A stretch of 42,455 bases of DNA from CAIKZZ01 sp035524495 (GCA_035524495.1 DATKOR010000081.1:1-42455); one strand, 5' to 3'; shown: positions 25,981 through 33,128, counted from the first letter of the stretch. Made by a program: numbers and translations. The notes: generated from the sequence alone by a model not told the origin.

Positions 25981-26799
25981 GTGGCGAGCGGTTATCCGCA
26001 GCGGATCGTGTGCCTGACCGAGGAGACGACCGAGACGCTGTACCTGCTCGGCGAGGACTGGCGCATCGTCGGCATCTCGGGGTTCACGGTGCGCCCGGCG
26101 CGCGCGCGGCGCGAGAAGCCACGGGTGTCGGCGTTCACGAGTGCGCGCATCGACCGCATCCTGGAACTCAGGCCCGACCTCGTGCTCGGCTTCTCGGACC
26201 TGCAGGCCGACATCGCCGCCGAGCTGGTGCGCGCAGGACTTGCGGTGCACGTCTTCAACCACCGGAGCGTCGCGGGCATTCTCGCGATGGTGCGCACGCT
26301 CGCGGGGCTGATCGGCCGCGAGGCGGCGGGGGATGCGCTCGCCGCGCGCCTCGAGGAAGGCCTCGCCGCGGTCGCGCGCGCGGCGGCGGCGCTGCCGCGC
26401 CGGCCGCGCGTCTACTTCGAGGAGTGGGACGAGCCGCAGATCTCGGCGATCCGCTGGGTGTCCGAGCTCATCGAAGTCGCGGGCGGCAGCGACTGCTTTC
26501 CCGAGCTCGCCGCCGAGCCGCTCGGCCGGGCACGCATCATCGCCGATCCCGCCGAGGTTCCGCGGCGCCGGCCGGACCTCATCCTCGGCTCGTGGTGCGG
26601 GAAGAAGTTCCGCCCGGAGCGCGTCGCGGCGCGACCCGGCTGGGCCGAGGTGCCGGCGGTGCGCGACGGCGAGCTGCACGAGGTCAAGTCGTCGCTGATC
26701 CTGCAGCCGGGTCCGGCGGCACTGACCGATGGCGTCGCCGCGATCGCCGCGATCATCCGGCGCTGGGCCGAGCGACCTAAGGCGCCGTCAGGCGCTTGA
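25981..26799 (+). CDS. BtuF-like cobalamin-binding domain protein without signal peptide
   Basis: A 272-residue protein of the periplasmic-binding-protein class III fold, starting (GTG) with ASGYPQRIVCLTEETTETLYLLGE, which is the first strand and helix of the BtuF fold directly at the N-terminus. There is no export signal, and the start is well supported by GGGAGG 6 bases upstream of the GTG at 25981. It is therefore likely cytoplasmic, unlike btuF at 4484. Later blocks LRPDLVLGFSDLQADIAAELVRAGL and RRPDLILGSWCGKKF match the family. The ligand is unknown. Its 3' end overlaps the purC 3' end by 23 bases (convergent). Confidence 0.85.
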   Translation: MASGYPQRIVCLTEETTETLYLLGEDWRIVGISGFTVRPARARREKPRVSAFTSARIDRILELRPDLVLGFSDLQADIAAELVRAGLAVHVFNHRSVAGILAMVRTLAGLIGREAAGDALAARLEEGLAAVARAAAALPRRPRVYFEEWDEPQISAIRWVSELIEVAGGSDCFPELAAEPLGRARIIADPAEVPRRRPDLILGSWCGKKFRPERVAARPGWAEVPAVRDGELHEVKSSLILQPGPAALTDGVAAIAAIIRRWAERPKAPSGA

Positions 26800-27670
26800 G
26801 CGCCTCGAGGTACTTCTCGCTGGTGCGCCGGATGATCTGCTCCGGGAGCCGCGGGCCCGGCGCGCGCTTGTTCCAGTCGAGCGTCTCGAGGTAGTCGCGC
26901 ACGAACTGCTTGTCGAACGAGGGCGGGCTCTGGCCCGGCACGTAGCTGGCCGCCGGCCAGAAGCGCGACGAGTCCGGCGTCAGCGCCTCGTCGATCAGCA
27001 CCAGCCGGTCGCGGCCGTCGACGCCGAACTCGAACTTCGTGTCGGCAATGATGATGCCGCGCGCGCGCGCGTGCTCGGCGGCGAAGGCATAGATCGCAAG
27101 CGCCGTGCGGCGCACCTGCTCGGCGAGCTCGCCGCCGATCGTCTCGGCGATCCTCTCGAAGGGGACGTTCTCGTCGTGCTCGCCGACGGCGGCCTTGGTC
27201 GCCGGCGTGAAGATCGGCTCCGGCAGCCGGTCGGCCTGCTTCAGTCCCTGCGGCAGTCGCACGCCGCAGATGGCGCCGGTGCGCTGGTAGTCCTTCCAGC
27301 CCGAGCCGATCACGTAGCCGCGCACGACCGCCTCGACCGGAAGCGCCTTCAGCCGCGAGACGACGACCGCGCGGTCCTTGAGCAGCGCGCGTTCGGCGGG
27401 ATCGGTGACGAACTCCTCGACGCGACGGTCCGAAAGGTGGTTGGCGACGATGTGGCGCGTGCGACCGAACCAGAAGTTCGAGATTTCCGTCAGCACCCGG
27501 CCCTTGTGCGGGATCGGGTCGGGCAGCACGACGTCGAAGGCCGACAGCCGGTCGGTGGTCACGATCAGCATCAGGCCGTGATCGAGTGCGTAGACGTCGC
27601 GCACCTTGCCGCGGTGGAGGAGCTCGAGGCCCGAGAGGTGGGTCTCGAAGACGGTCGGTGGGCTGTTCAT
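26777..27670 (-). CDS. purC: SAICAR synthetase
   Basis: Phosphoribosylaminoimidazole-succinocarboxamide synthase, which ligates aspartate to CAIR using ATP. The 297-residue length and start (LLHRGKVRDVYAL) match the Pseudomonas/yeast-type family, with TTDRLSAFDVVLPDPIPHKG, VVRGYVIGSGWKDYQ and IIADTKFEFG as diagnostic segments. It stands alone on the minus strand, apart from purEK, and is divergent from djlA (96-base gap). Confidence 0.97.
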   Translation of the reverse strand: MNSPPTVFETHLSGLELLHRGKVRDVYALDHGLMLIVTTDRLSAFDVVLPDPIPHKGRVLTEISNFWFGRTRHIVANHLSDRRVEEFVTDPAERALLKDRAVVVSRLKALPVEAVVRGYVIGSGWKDYQRTGAICGVRLPQGLKQADRLPEPIFTPATKAAVGEHDENVPFERIAETIGGELAEQVRRTALAIYAFAAEHARARGIIIADTKFEFGVDGRDRLVLIDEALTPDSSRFWPAASYVPGQSPPSFDKQFVRDYLETLDWNKRAPGPRLPEQIIRRTSEKYLEALKRLTAP

Positions 27671-27766
27671 CGGACGGTTGGCGCCTCGTCGCTGCTACCA
27701 TGAACGGCCGGGCCGCCACGGGCCCGGCATTCTGGCAAGTCGCGGAAAGCAGGGTCAAGAAACTCG

Positions 27767-28546
27767 ATGCGCTGGACTGGAAAGATCATCGGCGCGCTGA
27801 TCGGCCTCGCCGGCGGCCCGGTCGGCGTCGCGCTCGGAGCCCTGGTCGGCCACGGCTACGATCTGTCGCAGGACGCCGGTCGCGGGCCGGGCGGCGACGA
27901 TGCGGTCAGCATCGGGGAGGCCCTCTTCACGACCGCGTTCGCCGTCATGGGCTACCTCGCGAAAGCCGACGGCCGCGTGTCCGAGTCCGAGATCGACGCC
28001 GCGCGCCTCGTCATGCGCCAGATGCACCTCGACGCGGACCACGTGCAGCGCGCGATCGCGGCCTTCAACCGCGGCAAGCAGCCAGACTACCCGATCGAGG
28101 CCGAGATCGCGCGGCTGCGCGCGCTGTGCGGGCCGCGCCACGACCTGCTGCGCATGTTTCTCGAGATCCAGGTGCGCGCCGCGCTCGCCGGCAACGACCT
28201 CAAGGGACCGGTGCGCGGCCTGATCATGCAGGTGGCCGAGCGCCTCGGCTTCAGCGGCCTTGAGGTCGCGCACCTCGAGGCGGCGCTCAGGCTGCAGCAG
28301 GGGTACGGCTGGTCCGCGCCGGCGCCCGGCGCCCGGCTCGCGAGCGCCTACGAGGTGCTCGGCGTCGCTCAGTCGGCCAGCGACGAGGACGTTAAGAAGG
28401 CGTATCGTCGGCAGATGAGCGAGAACCATCCGGACAAGCTCGTCGCGCGCGGGCTGCCGGAGTCGATGCAGGACCTGGCGAAAGAAAAGACGCAGCGCAT
28501 CCGTGAAGCCTACGAAGTCATCTGCGAAGCCCGCGGGCTTCGCTAA
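27767..28546 (+). CDS. djlA: Co-chaperone DjlA (TerB and J domain)
   Basis: Membrane-anchored J-domain protein that stimulates DnaK. In the 259-residue protein, residues 8-27 form a Gly/Ala-rich transmembrane segment, residues about 50-175 match the TerB-like domain (ALFTTAFAVMGYLAKADG), and the J domain is C-terminal from about residue 193 with the HPD motif at 221-223. The order TM-TerB-J is specific to DjlA. The downstream MbcA-type gene starts inside its last 44 bases. It is divergent from purC. Confidence 0.95.
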   Translation: MRWTGKIIGALIGLAGGPVGVALGALVGHGYDLSQDAGRGPGGDDAVSIGEALFTTAFAVMGYLAKADGRVSESEIDAARLVMRQMHLDADHVQRAIAAFNRGKQPDYPIEAEIARLRALCGPRHDLLRMFLEIQVRAALAGNDLKGPVRGLIMQVAERLGFSGLEVAHLEAALRLQQGYGWSAPAPGARLASAYEVLGVAQSASDEDVKKAYRRQMSENHPDKLVARGLPESMQDLAKEKTQRIREAYEVICEARGLR

Positions 28547-28916
28547 GGGCCCGGCCGGCGCTGCGCAGGTCCGCATTCCGGCGGCGCTCTCGGCGTTCTT
28601 CCGGGTCGCCGATGCGTGGGAGCTCTCCGAGATCCAGCAGTGCAAGCTGCTGCGGTGCCCCTCGTCCGCGGTGCTGCGCCGCTACCGCGTCGGCCAGGGG
28701 CCGCGGCTGACCCCGGCGCAGCAGAAGCGCATCCAGATCATCACCGGCATCCACGCGGCGCTGTCGAAGAACGGCGTGTCCGGCGAGCGCGCGTTCCGCT
28801 GGATCCACGAGCCGCGCCGCGAGGCGCCGTTCAAGGGCGAGACGCCCGTGCACTACATGATGGACGGGGGCGTCGACGCGCTCGTTGCGGTTGCGCACCT
28901 CCTGTCCGGTCGCTGA
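28503..28916 (+). CDS. Orphan MbcA/ParS/Xre antitoxin-domain protein (DUF2384-like)
   Basis: A 137-residue protein with the two parts of the Xre/MbcA/ParS antitoxin family: an N-terminal helix-turn-helix-like region (about residues 40-85, with TPAQQKRIQIITGIHAAL) and the toxin-binding C-terminus (about 93-137: AFRWIHEP, FKGETPVHYMMDGG). The usual RES-domain toxin gene is not next to it; neighbours are djlA and rpe. The GTG at 28503 lies inside djlA (44-base overlap) and has no clear ribosome binding site, but no other in-frame start fits before the domain. A regulatory, DNA-binding or orphan antitoxin role is inference. Confidence 0.8.
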   Translation: MKPTKSSAKPAGFAKGPAGAAQVRIPAALSAFFRVADAWELSEIQQCKLLRCPSSAVLRRYRVGQGPRLTPAQQKRIQIITGIHAALSKNGVSGERAFRWIHEPRREAPFKGETPVHYMMDGGVDALVAVAHLLSGR

Positions 28917-28947
28917 CGTTCCGACCACCCGAGGACCGCGTCCCCGC

Positions 28948-29628
28948 ATGCAACCCTTCATCGCCCCGTCGATCCTGTCGGCCGACTTCGCGCGCCTCGG
29001 CGAGGAGGTCGAGGCCGTGCTCGCCGCCGGCGCCGACCTGATCCACTTCGACGTCATGGACAACCACTACGTCCCGAACCTGACGATCGGGCCGCTGGTG
29101 TGCGAGGCGCTCAGGAAGCGCGGCATCCAGGCGCCGATCGACGTGCACCTGATGGTGCGGCCGGTCGATAGGATCGTGCCCGACTTCGCGGCCGCGGGCG
29201 CCAGCTGGATCACGTTCCATCCGGAGGCCAGCGAGCACGTCGATCGCACGCTGTCGCTGATCCGCGAGCACGGGTGCCGCCCGGGACTCGTGCTCAATCC
29301 CGCGACCCCGCTCGCCTACCTGGACCACGTGATGGACAAGGTCGACATGATCCTGCTGATGTCGGTGAACCCCGGCTTCGGCGGCCAGAAGTTCATCGCG
29401 GGCGCGCTCGGCAAGCTTGCCCAGGTGCGCGAGCGCATCGCGGCCTCGGGGCGCGAGATCCGCCTCGAGATCGACGGCGGCGTGAAGGTCGACAACATCG
29501 GCGCGATCGCGCGCGCCGGCGCCGACACCTTCGTCGCGGGCTCGGCGATCTTCGGGTCGAGGGACTACGCCGCGACGATCAGGAGCATGCGCGCCGAGAT
29601 CGCGGCGGCACACGCCGTGCGCGCCTGA
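28948..29628 (+). CDS. rpe: Ribulose-phosphate 3-epimerase
   Basis: TIM-barrel epimerase converting ribulose 5-phosphate and xylulose 5-phosphate in the pentose phosphate pathway. The 226-residue protein has IAPSILSADF at residues 5-14, the metal-binding His33 and Asp35 in HFDVMD, DVHLMV, NPGFGGQKF, and the second catalytic Asp in IDGGV. The ATG at 28948 gives the canonical N-terminus MQPFIAPS; longer readings run into the previous gene. A strong hairpin follows at 29641. Confidence 0.97.
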   Translation: MQPFIAPSILSADFARLGEEVEAVLAAGADLIHFDVMDNHYVPNLTIGPLVCEALRKRGIQAPIDVHLMVRPVDRIVPDFAAAGASWITFHPEASEHVDRTLSLIREHGCRPGLVLNPATPLAYLDHVMDKVDMILLMSVNPGFGGQKFIAGALGKLAQVRERIAASGREIRLEIDGGVKVDNIGAIARAGADTFVAGSAIFGSRDYAATIRSMRAEIAAAHAVRA

Positions 29629-29640
29629 GGCCCCAAACGA

Positions 29641-29666
29641 CGACGCCCCGCCGAGGCGGGGCGTCG
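29641..29666. terminator. Hairpin between convergent rpe and crp-like genes
   Basis: An 11-bp perfect stem (29641-29651 with 29656-29666) closes a CGAG tetraloop. It lies 12 bases after the rpe stop and 22 bases after the crp-like stop on the other strand. Neither side has a long T run (a TTT follows on the minus strand), so it may serve as a bidirectional terminator or mRNA 3'-end stabiliser. Confidence 0.7.
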
Positions 29667-29688
29667 AGACCTTGAGCGGCGCGTCGCG

Positions 29689-30432
29689 CTACTCCTCGTC
29701 CTCTTCCTCCTCGTCTTCCTCGTCGGCGCGCGTCTTCGCGAGCTTCTCGCGCATTTCCTTGGTCGGCACGATGACCGGCCGCGTCTTCATCTTGGGGCGC
29801 GCGCCGAACACGACGATGGTCTTGCCGGTTGCCTTCAGCAGGCCCTGCTCCTCGAGGACCTTCAGCACGCGCCCGGCCATCTCGCGCGAGCAGCCGACGA
29901 GGCGCGACAGCTCCTGGCGGCTGACCTTGATCTGCATGCCCTGCGGGTGCGTCATCGCGTCGGGCTCGCCGCACAGGTCCATGATCGCGTGCGCGACGCG
30001 GCCGGTGACGTCGACGAAGGCGAGGTCGCCGAGCTTCTTGTTGGTGCGGTCGAGGCGCGTCGCGAGCTGCGTCGCGAGCTCGAAGATGAGCCCCGGGCTC
30101 TCGGCCGCGATCTGGCGAAAGCGCGGGTAGGTCATCTCGGCGAGCTCGCAGCTCTGGCGCGTGCGCACCCAGGCGCTGCGCGTCGGCGTCTCGTGAAAGA
30201 GGCCCATTTCGCCGAAGAACTGCCCCTTGTTGAGGTAGGCGAGCACCATCTCGTTGCCTTCCTCGTCCTCGATCATGACCTCGACCGATCCGCTGATGAT
30301 GTAGTAGAGGACGTCGGGCAGGTCGCCGGCGTGGATGATCACGGTCTTCGACGGCACCGTGCGGATGCGGCAGTAGCTCAGGAATCGATTGATCGCCGGC
30401 AGATCGCTCAGTGGCTTTACTTGTTCTTCCAT
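29689..30432 (-). CDS. CRP-like (Clp/Vfr-type) transcription regulator with acidic tail
   Basis: A 247-residue CRP/FNR-family regulator. The cyclic-nucleotide fold covers residues about 12-125, with GEMGLF at 74-79 and Arg85-Ser86 in RSAWVR, the residues that bind cAMP in E. coli CRP. The helix-turn-helix (171-196, SRQELSRLVGCSREMAGRVL) is nearly that of CRP. After the DNA-binding domain a 40-residue extension ends in 11 consecutive Asp/Glu residues (237-247), which CRP lacks. I chose the ATG at 30432 (GAGGG about 8 bases upstream). In Xanthomonas the homologue Clp responds to cyclic-di-GMP, so the ligand here is open. Confidence 0.93.
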   Translation of the reverse strand: MEEQVKPLSDLPAINRFLSYCRIRTVPSKTVIIHAGDLPDVLYYIISGSVEVMIEDEEGNEMVLAYLNKGQFFGEMGLFHETPTRSAWVRTRQSCELAEMTYPRFRQIAAESPGLIFELATQLATRLDRTNKKLGDLAFVDVTGRVAHAIMDLCGEPDAMTHPQGMQIKVSRQELSRLVGCSREMAGRVLKVLEEQGLLKATGKTIVVFGARPKMKTRPVIVPTKEMREKLAKTRADEEDEEEEDEE

Positions 30433-30469
30433 CAGTCGGCCCTCGTTGCTCGGCGATTCAACGGTCGAA

Positions 30470-30498
30470 GATATAGAACATAACGCTCTGAATCGCAA
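30470..30498 (-). promoter_or_regulatory. Possible promoter of the crp-like gene
   Basis: On the minus strand TTGCGA (30498-30493) and TATATC (30475-30470) lie 17 bases apart, each matching 4 of 6 consensus positions, in a locally AT-rich patch between coq7 and the crp-like gene. A start near 30463 would give a leader of about 30 bases before the ATG at 30432. Confidence 0.45.
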
Positions 30499-30530
30499 GC
30501 GAAAGACGGTTCTCGTTCACGCGGAGCGGG

Positions 30531-31196
30531 CTAAATCCAGTAGGCGCTGCGCGTCATGAGCTTCGCGGTCATTCGCATCAGGGCGGGCAGCGGCTCGGGC
30601 AGCGTCGCGCCGCCGCGCTCGAGCGCGTGCGCGCCGTGGCGGATCTCGTCGGCCTTCATCTGTTCGAGGATCGCACGGCTCGCGGTGTCGGCCGCGGGCA
30701 GCCGCGCGAGGTGCTCGTCGATGTGGCCCTCGACCTGGCGCTCGGTCTCGGTGATGAAGCCGAGGCTGATGCGATCGCCGGCGAGGCCGGCGAGCGCACC
30801 GATCGCGGCCGACCCCGCGTACCACAGCGGGTTCAGCAGGCTCGGTCGCGAGCGCAACGCCTCGAGTCGCTCGGCGCACCACACGAGGTGGTCGCCTTCC
30901 TCGCGCGCGGCATTGAGCAGGAACTCGCGCGTCGCGGGGTCCCGGGCGACGAGCGCCTGTCCGTGGTAGAGCGCCTGGGCCGCGACCTCGCCGGCGTGAT
31001 TGACCCGCATCAGGCTCGCCGCCTCGCGCCCGGCCTCGGGCTCGAGCTCCCCGGTCGCCGGGGCGTCTGCGGGGCGGGGCGTCGGGCGGCCGGTGCCCCC
31101 GATGGCGGAGGGCGCGGCGAACGACGTTCTAAGTCCTTGATCTATAACAGATAAGAGACGATCTAAGGGGCCCAGGCGACGCAGCGTGTCGGTCAT
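30531..31196 (-). CDS. coq7: 2-nonaprenyl-3-methyl-6-methoxy-1,4-benzoquinol hydroxylase
   Basis: Di-iron monooxygenase of the Coq7/UbiF-replacement type, which performs the last hydroxylation in ubiquinone synthesis. The 221-residue protein has RVNHAGEVAAQALYHGQ at residues 64-80, giving ligand Glu70, then Glu100 and His103 in EEGDH, a central Glu/His pair in ETERQVEGHIDEH and the final Glu-x-x-His in ADEIRHG. The N-terminus TLRRLGPLDRLLSVIDQGLR is typical. With ubiH and ubiI in this window it covers the ubiquinone hydroxylations. A TATAAT lies only 8 bases upstream of its ATG. Confidence 0.95.
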   Translation of the reverse strand: MTDTLRRLGPLDRLLSVIDQGLRTSFAAPSAIGGTGRPTPRPADAPATGELEPEAGREAASLMRVNHAGEVAAQALYHGQALVARDPATREFLLNAAREEGDHLVWCAERLEALRSRPSLLNPLWYAGSAAIGALAGLAGDRISLGFITETERQVEGHIDEHLARLPAADTASRAILEQMKADEIRHGAHALERGGATLPEPLPALMRMTAKLMTRSAYWI

Positions 31197-31204
31197 TGGC
31201 CTCT

Positions 31205-31210
31205 ATTATA
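31205..31210 (-). promoter_or_regulatory. Consensus -10 element close to the coq7 start
   Basis: The minus strand carries a perfect TATAAT (31210-31205) ending 8 bases before the coq7 ATG (31196). No TTGACA-like -35 lies 16-18 bases upstream. If used, the transcript would begin within a few bases of the start codon and be essentially leaderless. The plus strand of the same bases reads TATTAT and might instead serve rplM. Confidence 0.35.
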
Positions 31211-31271
31211 TGGACCGGCCGGCTGGCGGGTCGGCGCCGAGCCGGCCGGCATCGGCCGGGCTGCTCCGGCC

Positions 31272-31300
31272 TTTCCAAGACCGCGCCCAGTGGGTAAACT
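31272..31300 (+). promoter_or_regulatory. Possible promoter of rplM-rpsI
   Basis: TTTCCA (31272-31277) and TAAACT (31295-31300) are separated by 17 bases and match 4/6 each. Transcription would start near 31307, about 26 bases before the rplM ATG. The same bases form the hairpin at 31277-31310, so only one of the two readings is likely to be functional in the RNA. Confidence 0.3.
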
Positions 31301-31310
31301 TCGCGGTCTT
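31277..31310 (+). promoter_or_regulatory. Hairpin in the rplM leader
   Basis: AAGACCGCG (31277-31285) pairs perfectly with CGCGGTCTT (31302-31310) around a 16-base loop, 23 bases before the rplM start. In E. coli L13 represses its own operon through the leader mRNA, so this could be an L13 control element; a longer transcript starting upstream would be required. This function is inference. Confidence 0.4.
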
Positions 31311-31333
31311 TCGCCGATCCCCTGAGCCGACCC

Positions 31334-31765
31334 ATGAAGACGGTTTTCGAGAACGCCCAGACCGTGCGTCGCGACTGGTTTGTCGTCGATGCGTCCGGCA
31401 AGACGCTCGGCCGCCTCGCGAGCGCGATCGCGATGCGCCTGCGCGGCAAGCACAAGGCGGCGTACACGCCGCACGTCGACTGCGGTGACAACATCATCGT
31501 CGTCAACGCCGAGAAAGTCGCGGTCACGGGCGACAAGCTGCGCGACAAGATGTACTACCACCACACCGGCGCGATCGGTGGCATCAAGAGCATCGCGCTC
31601 GGCAAGATGCTCGCCGAGCACCCGGAGCGCGCCATCGAGATCGCGGTCAAGGGCATGCTGCCGAAGGGCCCGCTGGGCCGGAAGATGTTCAAGAAGCTGC
31701 ACGTGTTCGCGGGCGCCAAGCACCCGCACAGCGCCCAGCAACCCAAGGCGATCGAGCTCGCCTGA
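31334..31765 (+). CDS. rplM: Large-subunit ribosomal protein L13 (uL13)
   Basis: Early-binding protein of the 50S subunit, 143 residues (E. coli 142). The sequence from MKTVFE through RRDWFVVDASGKTLGRLAS, the GKHKAAYTPHVDCGD segment and GMLPKGPLGRKMFKKLHVF is diagnostic. rpsI follows after 25 bases, the universal L13-S9 operon. Confidence 0.98.
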   Translation: MKTVFENAQTVRRDWFVVDASGKTLGRLASAIAMRLRGKHKAAYTPHVDCGDNIIVVNAEKVAVTGDKLRDKMYYHHTGAIGGIKSIALGKMLAEHPERAIEIAVKGMLPKGPLGRKMFKKLHVFAGAKHPHSAQQPKAIELA

Positions 31766-31790
31766 CGCATTCGCTCATCAAGGTCAGACC

Positions 31791-32183
31791 ATGCCTGCCA
31801 CCACGTACTACGGAACCGGTCGTCGCAAGTCGTCGACCGCACGGGTTCACCTGAAGCCGGGTTCCGGCAAGATCACGATCAACGCGCGCACCATCGACGA
31901 GTTCTTCGGCCGCCAGACCGGCCGCATGATCGTCCGCCAGCCGCTCGAGCTCGTGCAGCTCGCCAACCGCTTCGATGTCGAGGTCGCCGTCGACGGCGGC
32001 GGCATCACCGGCCAGGCCGGTGCGATCCGCCACGGCATCACGCGGGCGCTGATGCAGTTCGACGAGACGCTGCGCAAGCAGCTGCGCGGTGCCGGCTTCG
32101 TGACGCGCGACGCGCGCGAGGTCGAGCGCAAGAAGGTGGGCCGCCGCAAGGCCCGTCGCGGCACGCAGTTCTCGAAGCGCTGA
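31791..32183 (+). CDS. rpsI: Small-subunit ribosomal protein S9 (uS9)
   Basis: S9 of 130 residues, the same length as in E. coli. It begins PATTYYGTGRRKSSTARV and ends in the basic tail GRRKARRGTQFSKR, whose last residues reach the P-site tRNA anticodon. It is the second gene of the rplM operon. Its stop is 89 bases before the tRNA-Gln gene. Confidence 0.98.
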   Translation: MPATTYYGTGRRKSSTARVHLKPGSGKITINARTIDEFFGRQTGRMIVRQPLELVQLANRFDVEVAVDGGGITGQAGAIRHGITRALMQFDETLRKQLRGAGFVTRDAREVERKKVGRRKARRGTQFSKR

Positions 32184-32198
32184 GGCGCGCGGGGTCCG

Positions 32199-32242
32199 GC
32201 CGGGTGGCGACGCCCGGCGACGCCGGTCTGCGCTGGACCGGC
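32199..32242 (+). other. Two hairpins between rpsI and tRNA-Gln
   Basis: GCCGGG/CCCGGC (32199-32204 with 32213-32218) and GCCGGTC/GACCGGC (32222-32228 with 32236-32242) can each form a stem. No T run follows either of them, so they are weak terminators at best; they may instead mark RNA processing sites between rpsI and the tRNA. Confidence 0.4.
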
Positions 32243-32272
32243 GAAGCCCGCGGGGACCGCCGCTCCCGAACT

Positions 32273-32346
32273 TGGGGGATCGTCTAACGGTAGGACAGCG
32301 GACTCTGACTCCGTCAATCTAGGTTCGAATCCTAGTCCCCCAGCCA
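32273..32346 (+). tRNA. tRNA-Gln (anticodon CTG)
   Basis: A complete cloverleaf of 74 bases including an encoded CCA. The acceptor stem is TGGGGGA with TCCCCCA (32336-32342), the discriminator is G, and the T loop reads GGTTCGAATCC. The anticodon loop CTCTGAC gives CUG, which reads the glutamine codon CAG. It is close to E. coli tRNA-Gln throughout, including the weak U1-A72 pair typical of glutamine tRNAs. No clear promoter precedes it, so it may be transcribed with rplM-rpsI. Confidence 0.97.
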
Positions 32347-32351
32347 CATCG

Positions 32352-32375
32352 AAGGGCCCGCGCGAGCGGGCCCTT
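32352..32375 (+). terminator. Rho-independent terminator after tRNA-Gln
   Basis: A 10-bp GC-rich stem, AAGGGCCCGC paired with GCGGGCCCTT, closes a GCGA loop and is followed by TTTGCATT. It starts 6 bases after the tRNA CCA end, the expected place for termination of the rplM-rpsI-tRNA unit. Confidence 0.85.
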
Positions 32376-32672
32376 TGCATTACCCCCGTCCCGCACCCGT
32401 GCCGGCGGCCATCCGCCGAAGCGCGGGCCGGCGCTGTCGCCGCCACCGCGTGTTCGTCCGCAACGCGCGAGCGCGCGCAGACGCTCGGCTTTTCCGATCG
32501 CGCTTGGAGCCCTGCTGCCGCCGGGTCCTCGGGCATTGCCGGCATCACCAAGTGCCACCGGCGCGCGCGCTGGCATCCAGGGCGCCGGATCGACGCTGCT
32601 TGCGGGGCGCAGATGAATGGCGCAGCGTTACGCGCGTCGACACTGGACCGGGTCTCAACCAGGAGGGGTGAC
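32376..32672. other. Intergenic stretch without recognised gene
   Basis: About 300 bases between the tRNA terminator and the DUF4440-like gene. Open frames here are short, lack ribosome binding sites and resemble no protein I know. The base composition is GC-rich like the rest. Only the AGGAGG at 32661-32666, which belongs to the next gene, is a recognisable signal. Confidence 0.5.
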
Positions 32673-33128
32673 GTGAGAACAAGCAAGCTGGTGTGGAACT
32701 CGCTCGGCCTGTTGCTGCTCGTGAGCGTCGTCTGGGCGCAGGCCAATGCAGCCGGCGGGCCGGAGGAAGCGGTGGCCGCGCTGGAGCAGAAATGGCTTCA
32801 GTCGCAGAAGACCAATGACGCCGCCCTGCTCGCGCCATTGCTGGCCGACAACATCGTGGAGACGAACGAGGAGGGCAAGGTCTTTGCGGGAAAAGCTGCC
32901 GTCATTGCTGATGCAAAGTCGGTCAAATGGAGCAGCGCCGAATACGTCAATCTAAAGGTCACCGTGTTCGGCAACACGGCCATCGCGATCGGCGGCTTCA
33001 ACGGCAAGGGGACCGATGCAAAGGGCAAGCCCGTTGACGTTCGGACGCGCTTCACCGACACGTGGGTGAAGATGCCGAATGGCGCCTGGGAGTGCGTTGC
33101 GACACAGACGTCGCCCATCACGATGTGA
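32673..33128 (+). CDS. Secreted NTF2-like (DUF4440-type) protein
   Basis: A 151-residue protein with a signal peptide (hydrophobic core LGLLLLVSVVWA, cleavage near QANA at about residue 26) and one NTF2-like domain: EEAVAALEQKWLQSQKTNDAALLAPLLADNIVETN at the front, then VTVFGNTAIAIGGF and a C-terminal FTDTWVKMPNGAWECVATQ strand pair. Such domains act as small binding or catalytic cups; no specific function can be given. The GTG at 32673 has a perfect AGGAGG 6 bases upstream. Codons such as GCA, AAA, AAT and ATT are commoner than in neighbours, and terminators flank it, suggesting a recent arrival. Confidence 0.85.
   Translation: MRTSKLVWNSLGLLLLVSVVWAQANAAGGPEEAVAALEQKWLQSQKTNDAALLAPLLADNIVETNEEGKVFAGKAAVIADAKSVKWSSAEYVNLKVTVFGNTAIAIGGFNGKGTDAKGKPVDVRTRFTDTWVKMPNGAWECVATQTSPITM

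Noticed and set aside
31215..31249. Inverted repeat CCGGCCGGCT/AGCCGGCCGG upstream of rplM
   Set aside because: A 10-bp repeat with 15-base loop made only of GC-rich letters, expected by chance in this genome and not near a defined transcript end.
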